From Spongiactinospora sp. TRM90649 (GTDB taxonomy: Bacteria > Actinomycetota > Actinomycetes > Streptosporangiales > Streptosporangiaceae), in contig NZ_JARLTC010000014.1 of assembly GCF_029382225.1 (NCBI RefSeq), positions 62,001-126,000 on the forward strand: a DNA stretch of 64,000 bases, given 5' to 3'. The notes beneath the pieces were generated by a model. That model was given only the letters and a program-made list of their open reading frames with translations. It did not search any database and was not told where the DNA came from. The position numbers and the translations under genes are program-made. This document shows positions 42,190 to 51,121 of this stretch, piece by piece. How positions within the stretch are numbered: the stretch's first letter is position 1; every line of letters begins with the position of its first letter.

Positions 42190-43293
42190 ATGGACGACGT
42201 GCTGAGCAGGCGGGCGATCAACCGGGCGACCCTGGCCAGGCAGTTGCTGCTGCGCCGGGCGGAGCCCGCCGAGTTCTCGGTGCTCGACGCCGTCGAGCAC
42301 CTGGGCGGGCTCCAGGCGCAGACCCCGCACACCTGGTACACCGGGCTGTGGTCGCGGCTGACGGGCTTCCGGCCGCAGGACGCGGCCGAGCTGCTGACCG
42401 AGCGCCGGGCGGTGCGGGTCGCGCTGATGCGCGGCACCATCCACCTGGTCTCCGCCGACGACTGCATGGCGCTGCGCCCGCTGGTGCAGCCGGTCATCGA
42501 GCGCGGCACGATGGGCGCGTTCCGCAAGCGGCTGGCCGGGGTCGATCCGGTACGGCTGGCCGCAACCGCCCGCGCCCACCTGGCCGAGCGCCCGCTGACG
42601 TTCGCCGAGCTGGGCAAGCTCCTCGCCGAGGAGTGGCCAGAGCACGACGCCCACGCGCTCGGCCAGGGCGCGCGGGCGTGGCTGACGCTCGTCCAGGTGC
42701 CGCCGCGCGGGCTGTGGGGCCGCAGCGGGCCCGTCGCGCACACCACGGCGGAGACCTGGCTCGGGCGTGACGACGTGCCCCCGATGACGCCGGAGACGAT
42801 GGTGCGGCGCTACCTGGCGGCCTTCGGCCCGGCGTCGGTCAAGGACGTGCAGCAGTGGTCGGGGCTGACGCGGCTGTCCGAGATCGTCGCGGGCCTGGGC
42901 GACCTGGTGACCTTCCGCGACGAGCACGGCGTGCGGCTGTTCGACCTGCCCGGTGCCCCGCGCCCCGACGCGGACACCCCGGCCCCCGCGCGCTTCCTCT
43001 ACGACTTCGACAACCTGCTGCTCTCCCACGCCGACCGCACGCGGGTGGTCACCGACGCCTTCGCGGCGCAGCGGTACGACCCGCACGGGTGGATACCGAA
43101 CCTGTTCCTGATCGACGGCTTCACGGCCGGGGACTGGCGGGTGACCAGGGAACGGCAGACCTCCGTCCTGACGATCCGCCCGTGGGCTCCGCTGCGCCCG
43201 GCCGACGTCGACGAGCTGACCAAGGAGGGCGGCGACCTGCTCGGCTTCCTGGCGCCGCCCGGCGACGCGCGCGAGATCAGGATCGGCGGCTGA
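42190..43293 (+). CDS. winged-helix DNA-binding domain protein (HTH_42 / AlkX-YcaQ-type)
   Basis: A 367-residue protein of the HTH_42 superfamily. Landmarks are LSRRAINRATLARQLLLRR at the N-terminus, LGGLQAQTPHTWYTGLWSRL, VRVALMRGTIHLVSADDCMA, then PPMTPETMVRRYLAAFGPAS and a C-terminal IDGFTAGDWRV. Members of this group include YcaQ-like DNA glycosylases that remove interstrand crosslinks, and relatives of unknown role in actinomycetes. The QXQ-type motif of the active group appears here as LQAQT. Leaderless start with TAGCGT seven bases upstream. Confidence 0.85.
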   Translation: MDDVLSRRAINRATLARQLLLRRAEPAEFSVLDAVEHLGGLQAQTPHTWYTGLWSRLTGFRPQDAAELLTERRAVRVALMRGTIHLVSADDCMALRPLVQPVIERGTMGAFRKRLAGVDPVRLAATARAHLAERPLTFAELGKLLAEEWPEHDAHALGQGARAWLTLVQVPPRGLWGRSGPVAHTTAETWLGRDDVPPMTPETMVRRYLAAFGPASVKDVQQWSGLTRLSEIVAGLGDLVTFRDEHGVRLFDLPGAPRPDADTPAPARFLYDFDNLLLSHADRTRVVTDAFAAQRYDPHGWIPNLFLIDGFTAGDWRVTRERQTSVLTIRPWAPLRPADVDELTKEGGDLLGFLAPPGDAREIRIGG

Positions 43294-43578
43294 CGGAGAA
43301 CCGGTAGGAGCCGGTGACGTCCTCCGCGCCGGAGACCACGAGGTCGTACCGTCCCGTCGCGGGAGCCGCACGTCGGGCCGGTCCTGGACGGCGCCGCTGA
43401 ACGAGTCGCACATGTCCACCTCGTCGGCCACCGTCAGGTCGTACTTCCCCGCCCGGGGCAGCTTGACCACGCCCTTGTCGATCACGGCGCCGGTGTACTC
43501 GTTGCACATGTCGACGCCCTCGAACACCGGCTTCTCGTCGGGCCCCCGCAACTCCACGCAGTTGCAAGTTCTTCGCAA
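43277..43578 (-). pseudogene. frameshifted C-terminal remnant of an exported repeat protein
   Basis: The frame from 43578 reads KPVFEGVDMCNEYTGAVIDK, KLPRAGKYDLTVADEVDMCD and SFSGAVQDRPDVRLP. At about 43361 it changes frame: one extra C restores ATGRYDLVVSGAEDVTGSYR and then FSVSRRS before the stop at 43277. The two halves repeat the same pattern (LP.AGKYDLTV / LPATGRYDLVV), so the frameshift call is strong. No start with a signal peptide is seen, so the 5' end is probably missing too. The pattern resembles pre-peptidase (PPC)-like domains of exported proteins. The 3' end overlaps the convergent winged-helix gene by 17 bp. Confidence 0.6.
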
Positions 43579-43713
43579 TAGTGGCTCGCCCTACCGGCTG
43601 ACTGTGATCTCTGAGAGCATGGGGCGCGCGGGACGCACACCCCCGGCTGGCTCTGACCGAAGATCTCAACAAAAAAGCGGCGCTGTCTCTACAGGTCGCA
43701 TTACGCAAATCGG

Positions 43714-43719
43714 TAAGCT
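43714..43719 (+). promoter_or_regulatory. -10 hexamer for the first leaderless Ser/Thr kinase gene
   Basis: TAAGCT, seven bases before ATG 43727. Confidence 0.5.
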
Positions 43720-43726
43720 GCCACCC

Positions 43727-44893
43727 ATGCGTGCGCCCTCGGGATACCTTCTTGCCGCGCGCTATCGGCTGAGCGAACCGGTCGGGCGCGGCGGCATGGG
43801 CACCGTTTGGCGAGCACGCGATGAGCTTCTCGACCGTCAGGTGGCGGTCAAGGAAGTGCGCCTCCCGCTCGTCCTCGACGAAGATCTGCGCGCCGAGCTG
43901 TGCGCCCGCACCGAGCGCGAGGGCCGTGCCACCGCCATGGTCGCCCACCCGTCCGTGATCACCGTTTTCGACGTGGTCACCGAGGACGACCGGCCCTGGA
44001 TCGTGATGGAGCTGTTGCAGGCGAGATCGCTGGAGCAGCTCATCCGCGAGGAGGGCGCGCTGCCGCCGCGCAAGGTCGCGGAGATCGGCCGCCAGGTGCT
44101 CGGCGCGCTGCGCGCCGTCCACTCCAAGGGCATCCTGCACCGCGACGTGAAGCCGAGCAACGTGCTGGTCACCCACGACCGCGCCGTGCTCACCGACTTC
44201 GGCCTCGCCGCGCTGGAAGGCGACGCGTCGATCACGCAGGCGGGCATCGTGCTCGGCTCGGCCGGGTACATCGCGCCCGAGCGCGTGCTCGGGGACAAGG
44301 CCAGCCCGGCCGCCGACCTCTGGTCGCTCGGCGCCACCCTCTACACCGCAGCCGAGGGCAAGGGCCTGCACGGCAGGCGTACGGCCGCCGCCGCGCTGGC
44401 CGCGCTGACCAGTGGCGAGCCGATCCCGATGGAGAAGGCCGGGCCGCTCGCCCCGGTGCTGCGCGGCCTGCTCCGCATCGACCCCGACACCCGCCTCGAC
44501 GCCGCCCGCGCCTCGCTCATGCTGGCCAGGGTGGCGGCGGGCGGCGCGGCCGAGGAACCGCTCGGCCAGGCCGCGCGCAAGTCCGTGCGCACCACGGCGC
44601 AGCCGGTGATGCCACGCCGTCCGGGGCACCGGGGCGTGCACCGCGCCGAGCCGTCGCGGCCTCCGGTGACCCGCCACGTGCCGAGCACGGCGCAGCGCCC
44701 GCAGCCCTTCGCGACGCCGTCGATCCCGCCTCAGCAGCAGCCGCAGCGCGGGCATCGCAGGGCGGCCGAGGGCTCCCACCGCAAGCCGGTCGAGCCGCCC
44801 CAGCCCAGGCCACTCGTGCTGCGCATGTCCACGATCATCAGAATGGTGCTGCCCCGCCGCCTCTGGCCCCGGGAGCTTCGCAAGCGAGGCTAA
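43727..44893 (+). CDS. Hanks-type Ser/Thr protein kinase, apparently soluble
   Basis: A 388-residue kinase. Kinase domain residues 13-275 with P-loop GRGGMGTVW, K42 (VAVKEVRL), the HRDVKPSN catalytic loop (D140), DFG at 157-159, and an activation segment with AGYIAPERVLGDKASPAADL. The C-terminal 110 residues are Arg/Pro-rich and basic (AQPVMPRRPGHRGVHRAEPS), ending in VLRMSTIIRMVLPRRLWPRE. No clear membrane helix is predicted, unlike most PknB-type kinases. Thirty-five bases upstream of a second kinase gene that has its own -10 hexamer. Confidence 0.93.
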   Translation: MRAPSGYLLAARYRLSEPVGRGGMGTVWRARDELLDRQVAVKEVRLPLVLDEDLRAELCARTEREGRATAMVAHPSVITVFDVVTEDDRPWIVMELLQARSLEQLIREEGALPPRKVAEIGRQVLGALRAVHSKGILHRDVKPSNVLVTHDRAVLTDFGLAALEGDASITQAGIVLGSAGYIAPERVLGDKASPAADLWSLGATLYTAAEGKGLHGRRTAAAALAALTSGEPIPMEKAGPLAPVLRGLLRIDPDTRLDAARASLMLARVAAGGAAEEPLGQAARKSVRTTAQPVMPRRPGHRGVHRAEPSRPPVTRHVPSTAQRPQPFATPSIPPQQQPQRGHRRAAEGSHRKPVEPPQPRPLVLRMSTIIRMVLPRRLWPRELRKRG

Positions 44894-44916
44894 AGCGGTT
44901 CGTAACCGAATATGGC

Positions 44917-44922
44917 TATCGT
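44917..44922 (+). promoter_or_regulatory. -10 hexamer for the second leaderless Ser/Thr kinase gene
   Basis: TATCGT, six bases before ATG 44929. It allows transcription separate from the upstream kinase. Confidence 0.5.
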
Positions 44923-44928
44923 CTATCC

Positions 44929-47529
44929 ATGCCGCCCGACCGTCAGCCCCGCCTGCTCGCCGACCGCTACGAGCTGATCTCCCCCATCGGCCGTGGCACC
45001 ATGGGTACCGTTTGGCGAGCCCGCGACCACTCACTCGGCCGCGACGTGGCGGTGAAGGAAATCCGCCAGGAATCCGGGCTGAGCGAGCCCCAGCGCGCCG
45101 AGCTGCGCGAACGCATGCTCCGCGAGGGCCGTTCGGCCGCCAGGATCAACCACCCCTCCGTCGCGGTGGTCTACGACGCCATCGAGGAGGAGGGCAGGCC
45201 GTGGATCATCATGGAACTGGTCCAGGCCCGCTCCCTCGAACAGGTCATCGACGAGGAGGGGCCGCTGCCGCCCCGGCTCGTCGCCGAGATCGGCTCCGAC
45301 CTGCTCGGCGCGCTCCGGGCCGCGCACGCCCAGGGCATCCTGCACCGCGACGTGAAGCCCGGCAACGTGCTGCTCACCGAGACCGGCCGGGTGGTGCTGA
45401 CCGACTTCGGCATCGCCAAGGCCGCGGGTGACAAGAACCTCACCAAGACCGGCATGGTCATCGGGTCCCCTGGTTACACCGCGCCCGAACGCGCGCGCGG
45501 CGAGTACACCGGGCCGGAGTCCGACCTGTGGTCGCTGGGGGCCACGCTGTACTTCGCGGTGGAGGGACGGCCCGCGTACGAGCGGTCGTCGGTGGCCGCG
45601 ACGCTGGCCGCGCTGATGACCGAGAGCGCCGACCCGCCCACGCAGGCTGGGCCGCTGCGGCCGGTGCTGGAGGCGTTGCTGGAGAAGGACCATGCGACCC
45701 GGCTGACGGCGGGGCGGGCGGCGTCGATGCTGCGCGCGGTCGCCGACACTCCGTCGGACGAGCCGGTGCAGGAAGGACCGGGCACGGGGCAGGGGTTCGT
45801 CGCGGGCGGCACCTTCGCGGCCCCGCCTCAGGGACACGCGGCGCCGCCGCTGTCCAGCCCGGTACCGCCACCGCCGGGAACCCCCGGCCGCGGCCCTCAG
45901 GGCCCTCACGGGCCGGGTCCGGGCCCGGTCCCGGACCGGGCCCCCACGTATCCGCCGAGCGCGGCCGTACCGGGCCAGGGGGCCTTCGGCGCGAACAGGG
46001 GACAGGGGCAGGGCGCCTTCGGCCCCCCAGCCGGAGCGGGCGCCTTCGGCGCGCCGTCCGCCCCACCCCCCCAAGGAGCCTTCGGCCCCGCCCAGGACGC
46101 CGGCCCCGGAAGCGGACACGACTCGGCCTCCGGCCCCGGCCCCGGGACCGGCTCTGGAGGCGGACGCGACTCGGCATTCGGCACCGGCACCGGCACCGGC
46201 TCTGGGACCGGACACGGACCCGGCTTCGGTGACGGGCACGGGCATGGATCTCGGCCCGGCAGTGGACACGGCTCGGCGTTCGGGGCCGGGCAGGGGCCAG
46301 GCTCTGATGGTCGTGGGGCGGGGCCGGGAGAGGTCGGTGGCGCGGAGCGCGGGCGGGGGCCGGCTGTGCCCGGATCGACCGGCGACCTCGACTCCGGGCC
46401 ACCCTCCGGACCGGTTTCCGGGCCATCTTCGGGGCCGACTTCGGGGCCTGTCTCCGGACCTACCTCACGCCCCACTCCCGCGCCCGCTTCGGGCCCGAGC
46501 GCCGGGCGGGAGCGGGAGCGGGACGCTCCGCGGTACGACCCGGAGCAGACGATCGCGGTGTCGCGGCCGTCCGGGGTGAAGCGGACGCCGCCGCGGCACG
46601 TCCCCGGCCCCCTGGTGAGCCCGGCGGGGCCTCAGCCGCCCCAGGGGCCGCCGGCGCGGGGCGGGATGGGTTCCGGGCCCGACTCGCGCCCGCAGGCCCC
46701 GCACGGGCCACAGGGGGCTCCGGGACAGGCCCCCTGGGGCGCGGGCACGCCCACGCAGGAGCGGCGGATCCCGCAGAACGGCTACGGCCCGCCCGGGACC
46801 CCGGGCGCCCAGGGGCAGGCGCCGGGTGGTCCAGGCGCTCAGGGACACGCACCGGGGCCCGATGGGTATGGATCGGGGGCGCCGGCCGGGGCCGAGGGTT
46901 TCGGCTCTGCGGGAGCGAAGGCATACGCGCCGGGCGGCCCTTCGGGCGGCCAGGGGTATGCCCCCGGCGGGCCTGGAGGCGGCCAAGGGTACGCGCCAGG
47001 TGGACCCGCGGGCGCTCAGGGATACCCGCCGGGCGGACCTCCGGGGACCGAGGGATACGCGCCTGGCCAACCTCCCGGGGCCGAAGGGTACGCACCGGGT
47101 GGTCCCGGAGGCGCTCAGGGATACCCCCCGGGCGGACCTTCCGGAACTGAGGGATACGCGCCGGGCCAACCTCCCGGGGCCGAGGGGTACGCGGCAGGTG
47201 GGCTTCCGGGTACCGAGGGGTTCGGGCTTCCGGGGCTGGGGCCGCGTGGGCCGCAGGGGCAGGCCGTCTCGGGGCCGCCCGCCTCCTCCTACCCCGGGAT
47301 TCCCGTGGCGGGGGTGCCGGGCACCGGTAGGCCGGGGCGGGTGCCGTCGATGTCGGAGGACGGCGACACGCTGGGCGGCGGACTGGGTACGGACCTGTTC
47401 GCGATCGCCGGGCCGCCTCCGGCCGAGGCGACCGACTCGAAGAGCCGGGCGCGGATGTTCATCCTGGTCTGCACGGGCGCGCTGCTGCTCGCGGTGGTCG
47501 TGATCTTCGTGGTGTGGGCCTTGGGCTGA
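44929..47529 (+). CDS. Ser/Thr protein kinase with long Gly/Pro-rich linker and C-terminal membrane anchor
   Basis: An 866-residue kinase. Kinase domain residues 14-275 with P-loop GRGTMGTVW, K43 (VAVKEIRQ), D141 in LHRDVKPGN and DFG at 159-161. The region 290-835 is low-complexity: Gly/Ser/Pro-rich, with a KTPP-like PPRHVPGPLV stretch and an array of 11-residue units (about 665-765). One membrane helix closes the protein (843-866, MFILVCTGALLLAVVVIFVV), with only four residues after it, so there is no extracellular sensor domain. This tail-anchored layout differs from PASTA kinases. The adjacent kinase may be a partner or substrate. Confidence 0.92.
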   Translation: MPPDRQPRLLADRYELISPIGRGTMGTVWRARDHSLGRDVAVKEIRQESGLSEPQRAELRERMLREGRSAARINHPSVAVVYDAIEEEGRPWIIMELVQARSLEQVIDEEGPLPPRLVAEIGSDLLGALRAAHAQGILHRDVKPGNVLLTETGRVVLTDFGIAKAAGDKNLTKTGMVIGSPGYTAPERARGEYTGPESDLWSLGATLYFAVEGRPAYERSSVAATLAALMTESADPPTQAGPLRPVLEALLEKDHATRLTAGRAASMLRAVADTPSDEPVQEGPGTGQGFVAGGTFAAPPQGHAAPPLSSPVPPPPGTPGRGPQGPHGPGPGPVPDRAPTYPPSAAVPGQGAFGANRGQGQGAFGPPAGAGAFGAPSAPPPQGAFGPAQDAGPGSGHDSASGPGPGTGSGGGRDSAFGTGTGTGSGTGHGPGFGDGHGHGSRPGSGHGSAFGAGQGPGSDGRGAGPGEVGGAERGRGPAVPGSTGDLDSGPPSGPVSGPSSGPTSGPVSGPTSRPTPAPASGPSAGRERERDAPRYDPEQTIAVSRPSGVKRTPPRHVPGPLVSPAGPQPPQGPPARGGMGSGPDSRPQAPHGPQGAPGQAPWGAGTPTQERRIPQNGYGPPGTPGAQGQAPGGPGAQGHAPGPDGYGSGAPAGAEGFGSAGAKAYAPGGPSGGQGYAPGGPGGGQGYAPGGPAGAQGYPPGGPPGTEGYAPGQPPGAEGYAPGGPGGAQGYPPGGPSGTEGYAPGQPPGAEGYAAGGLPGTEGFGLPGLGPRGPQGQAVSGPPASSYPGIPVAGVPGTGRPGRVPSMSEDGDTLGGGLGTDLFAIAGPPPAEATDSKSRARMFILVCTGALLLAVVVIFVVWALG
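46921..47220 (+). repeat. 33-bp repeats encoding an 11-residue GYAPGGPxGxQ/E unit
   Basis: About nine units of 33 bp inside the second kinase gene encode G-Y-A/P-P-G-G/Q-P-x-G-x-Q/E, with A, G, S and T variants at the third-from-last positions. The units are not identical at DNA level but clearly related. Gly/Pro/Tyr-rich units of this kind often make disordered, self-associating or ligand-binding linkers. Confidence 0.85.
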
Positions 47530-47571
47530 GCCGGTGGTCCGCGCGCGCGGGCCACGGCGCAGACTTAGGAC

Positions 47572-48972
47572 ATGAGCGAGTTTCGGATCGAGCACGACTC
47601 GATGGGCGAGGTGCGCGTGCCCGCCGGGGCGAAGTGGCGTGCGCAGACCCAGCGGGCCGTGGAGAATTTCCCGATCTCGGGCCGTGGGCTCGAACCCGCC
47701 CACGTCGCGGCCCTCGGGCTGGTCAAGGCGGTGGCCGCGGAGGTGAACGGCGAGCTGGGGGTGATCGACAAGGAGCTGGCGGAGGCCATCGCGCAGGCCG
47801 CCACCGACGTCGCGGAGAACGAATGGGACGCCGAGTTCCCGATCGACGTCTTCCAGACCGGCTCCGGCACCTCGTCCAACATGAACGCCAACGAGGTGAT
47901 CGCCACCCTGGCCGAGGCCCGGCTGGGCGGCGGACGGCGGGTCCACCCCAACGACCACGTGAACGCCTCCCAGTCCTCCAACGACGTGTTCCCGACCTCC
48001 ATCCACGTCGCCGCGACGACCGAGACGGTCTTCCACCTCATCCCCTCCCTTGAGCATCTGGCGACCTCGCTGCGCGCCAAGTCGATCGAGTTCGCCCAGG
48101 TGGTGAAGTCCGGCCGTACGCACCTGATGGACGCCACGCCGGTCACGCTCGGCCAGGAGTTCGCCGGTTACGCCACGCAGGTGGACAACGCGGTGGCGCG
48201 CGTCAACTCCGCGCTCACCCGGGTCACCGAGCTGCCGCTGGGCGGCACGGCGGTGGGCACCGGGATCAACACCCCGCCCGGGTTCGCCAGGAAGGTGATC
48301 GCGGGGCTGCGGGAGGCGACCGGGCTGCCGTTCACCGAGGCCCGCGACCACTTCGAGGCCCAGGGCGCCAGGGACGCGATCGTGGAGCTGTCGGGTCAGC
48401 TCCGGGTGACGGCGGTGGCGCTCACCAAGATCGCCAACGATCTGCGCTGGATGGGGTCGGGGCCGCGCGCCGGGCTGGGCGAGATCAACCTGCCCGACCT
48501 CCAGCCGGGGTCCTCGATCATGCCGGGCAAGGTGAACCCGGTCGTGCCGGAGGCCGTGTGCATGGTGTGCGCGCAGGTCATCGGGAACGACGGGGCGATC
48601 GCGTTCGCCGGCGCGGCGGGCAACTTCGAGCTGAACGTGATGATGCCGGTGATCGCCCGCAACATCCTGGAGTCGATCCGGCTGCTGGCCAACGTCTCCC
48701 GGCTGTTCGCCGACCGCTGCGTGCACGGCGTCACGGCGAACGCCGAGCGGTGCCGGGAGTACGCGGAGTCCTCGCCGTCGATCGTCACGCCGCTCAACCG
48801 GCACGTCGGCTACGAGGAGGCGGCCAAGATCGCCAAGGACGCCCTGGCCGAGCGCAAGACCATCAGGCAGGCGGTGCTCGACCGCGGGCACGTGGCCAAG
48901 GGCACGCTCACCGAGCAGCAACTCGACGCGATCCTCGACGTGCTGTCCATGACCCGCCCGCCCAACGCGTGA
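47572..48972 (+). CDS. fumC: fumarate hydratase class II
   Basis: A 466-residue homotetrameric lyase. Landmarks are [58 protein letters not shown], and the C3 signature [16 protein letters not shown] with the active-site serine. This is the cluster-free, oxygen-stable fumarase; class I is encoded at 40466-42127. The start ATG 47572 is leaderless-like, with CAGACT six bases upstream (a poor match to TANNNT). Stops four bases from the convergent glycosyltransferase gene. Confidence 0.96.
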   Translation: MSEFRIEHDSMGEVRVPAGAKWRAQTQRAVENFPISGRGLEPAHVAALGLVKAVAAEVNGELGVIDKELAEAIAQAATDVAENEWDAEFPIDVFQTGSGTSSNMNANEVIATLAEARLGGGRRVHPNDHVNASQSSNDVFPTSIHVAATTETVFHLIPSLEHLATSLRAKSIEFAQVVKSGRTHLMDATPVTLGQEFAGYATQVDNAVARVNSALTRVTELPLGGTAVGTGINTPPGFARKVIAGLREATGLPFTEARDHFEAQGARDAIVELSGQLRVTAVALTKIANDLRWMGSGPRAGLGEINLPDLQPGSSIMPGKVNPVVPEAVCMVCAQVIGNDGAIAFAGAAGNFELNVMMPVIARNILESIRLLANVSRLFADRCVHGVTANAERCREYAESSPSIVTPLNRHVGYEEAAKIAKDALAERKTIRQAVLDRGHVAKGTLTEQQLDAILDVLSMTRPPNA

Positions 48973-48976
48973 GCGG

Positions 48977-50959
48977 CTAGAACCGGTAGCGCCGGACCCC
49001 GCGCACGGCGCGGCGGGCGCCGGGGAGCCCGGCCAGCAGCCGCCGCATCAGGGGGACGGGCGGAGCCTCCCCCGCCTGCCGTACGGCGATCGCGCCGCCG
49101 ACGGCCACGTCCAGCGTGAAACGCAGCGCGGTCTCGCGGTCGTCGGCGCGCAGCGCGGGCTCCCAGGCCCCCGGGCCGAGGAACCCGGCCGACGGCAGCC
49201 GCCGCGCCGGGAACTTGGCCACGAGCTGCCCGGCCAGCCGTCCCGGCTCCCCCGGCTCGACGAGGCCGGGGGCGGAGACCTCCCGGGCGCCGTTGCGCAG
49301 CACCAGCTCGACGGGCGGCCCGCCGCTCGGCGGCACGTACGGCACCGGCATCACGACGAACACGTGCCCGTCGCGCCGGGTGATCGCCGCCCCCGGCGAC
49401 ACCAGCGCGATGGACTCGGCATAGGAGCGGGGCTCCACGCACACATGCAGCGTCCCGCCGTCGCACCAGAACGGGACCACCAGACGTCGCGGGTGCTCGG
49501 CCACCGCACCGGCGCACGCGTGGCCGGGGTCGGTGCCTACGCCGACCCGGCCGGTGGCTCCCCCGGCGCGTCCGCCGGTCACGCGTGCGCGGGCGTGGTA
49601 GGCCCCGCCCTGCAGCCTGGCGTGGACCTCCCACATGCCCTTGACCAGCGGATGGCCCACCGCCACGGTCGAGACGTCCAGCCGGGCCTCGGCGGCGAGC
49701 ACGAGCCGCACGTCGTCGCCCTCGCCCCAGACGTGGATCTCGCTCGTCGTGGGGACGACGTACATCTCGCCGTTCTCCTCGTGGCGGACGTAGACGTGCA
49801 GGCGGGCCCTGGCCACGGCGTCTCCGACCTCAGTGAGGGCGGGCGGCAGCACGACAGGGTCGATGTCGGTCGGCGGGACCCAGTACAGCCGGTCGTCGGC
49901 GACGCGGAACCACATCGGGTCGCCGTCCGGCTGGGTCAGCTCGCCGGCCAGGCGCATGGTGAGCACGCCCTCGTCCCAGTGGGCCTCGCGCAGGCCCACG
50001 CGCAGGCCCACGCCCTTGGTGACGCCCGCGAGGACGATGAGCCGGTCCAGGCGTCCGGCGCGCAGCAGCGCGGCCACGGCGCGCAGATGCACGGGCAGCA
50101 GCGGGTCGAGCCGGGCGGGGAACCGGCGCACGGTGATCTCCCGCATGGCGCCGTACATCTCCGAGCGGTCCTGGGAGGAGGACAGGAACCTGCCGGTGGA
50201 GAACGGGCGCAGCACCACGGTGCGGAACCAGTGGGCGTACATGCGGTCGCGCTGCCTGCCGGGCGGGGTGTGGTCGTCCACGATGTCGAGCAGGGCGTCC
50301 AGTTCGGCGGCGGCGGAGGCGGGCCGCTGCTCACGGCGGGTCCTGGCGGCGACCCGGCAGCAGATCGACTCGGCGAGCAGCGCGACCACCTTGGCCGACA
50401 GGTAGGCGCGCAGCACGAACGCCTCCTCGGCGAGCGGGCCGCCGCGCTCGTCGAAGCGCAGCCCGAGCCGGTCGAGGAACTCGCGCCGGTAGAGCTTGTG
50501 CGGGGTGAGCTGGCCGAGCAGCCGGTCACGCAGGATGTCGGCGCGGTCGCGGTCCACCTGGAAGGCGGCGGGGGGCAGGCTGCCGTCCCGGACGATCCGA
50601 CCGGCCAGGACGTCGGCCTCGGCGATCCTGGCCCGCTCGTACATCAGGCGGGCCGCGCCGGCCGCGAGGCGGTCTCCCTGGTCGAGCAGGTAGACGTACT
50701 CGCCCTGGGCGGCGGCGAGCCCGGCGTTGCGGGCGCGCATCGGCCAGCCCGCCCGGGGCAGGTGCAGCACCTGCACGTTGGGGCGGTCGGCGGCCATGGC
50801 GTCGAGCCGGGCGGCGACGCCGGGGACGGACCCGCCGTCGGCGATGATCACCTCGTACTCGTCCGCGGGGAGCGACTGTTCGAGCACCGAGCGGAACCCC
50901 GCGTCGGCCTCCTGGCCGGGGTTGCGGACCGGCATGACCACGCTGACCTTCACACCCAT
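48977..50959 (-). CDS. GT2 glycosyltransferase with C-terminal beta-rich domain
   Basis: A 660-residue protein from ATG 50959. The GT-A fold covers residues 3-215: VKVSVVMPVRNPGQEADAGF, VIIADGGSVPG, RNAGLAAAQGEYVYLLDQGD (a DXD-like DQGD) and LTPHKLYRREFLDRLGLRFD. A helical linker follows, then a 300-residue beta-rich C-terminal part that I do not recognise. The overall plan, GT2 domain plus C-terminal trimer-type domain, recalls TarS-like wall teichoic acid glycosyltransferases. No signal peptide. Probably decorates a cell-wall polymer; this is inference. Confidence 0.8.
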   Translation of the reverse strand: MGVKVSVVMPVRNPGQEADAGFRSVLEQSLPADEYEVIIADGGSVPGVAARLDAMAADRPNVQVLHLPRAGWPMRARNAGLAAAQGEYVYLLDQGDRLAAGAARLMYERARIAEADVLAGRIVRDGSLPPAAFQVDRDRADILRDRLLGQLTPHKLYRREFLDRLGLRFDERGGPLAEEAFVLRAYLSAKVVALLAESICCRVAARTRREQRPASAAAELDALLDIVDDHTPPGRQRDRMYAHWFRTVVLRPFSTGRFLSSSQDRSEMYGAMREITVRRFPARLDPLLPVHLRAVAALLRAGRLDRLIVLAGVTKGVGLRVGLREAHWDEGVLTMRLAGELTQPDGDPMWFRVADDRLYWVPPTDIDPVVLPPALTEVGDAVARARLHVYVRHEENGEMYVVPTTSEIHVWGEGDDVRLVLAAEARLDVSTVAVGHPLVKGMWEVHARLQGGAYHARARVTGGRAGGATGRVGVGTDPGHACAGAVAEHPRRLVVPFWCDGGTLHVCVEPRSYAESIALVSPGAAITRRDGHVFVVMPVPYVPPSGGPPVELVLRNGAREVSAPGLVEPGEPGRLAGQLVAKFPARRLPSAGFLGPGAWEPALRADDRETALRFTLDVAVGGAIAVRQAGEAPPVPLMRRLLAGLPGARRAVRGVRRYRF

Positions 50960-51121
50960 GACGGCAAGCCTGCGCGCAGCGCGTGCCGTACGCACTGCGG
51001 CGTGCCGTGCACGCCGCGAAGCGCGTGGTGTCAATACCGCCCCTTGCCCCCTGCCTTACCGGCCCGGGTGCCGTCCGGGGGCTCTAGGGGTGTCTGGGGG
51101 CCTGGGAGGGGCCGGTGGGGA

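Noticed and set aside
46921-47220. CRISPR-like regular spacing
   Set aside because: The 33-bp units are contiguous, in frame and encode a protein repeat; there are no spacers.
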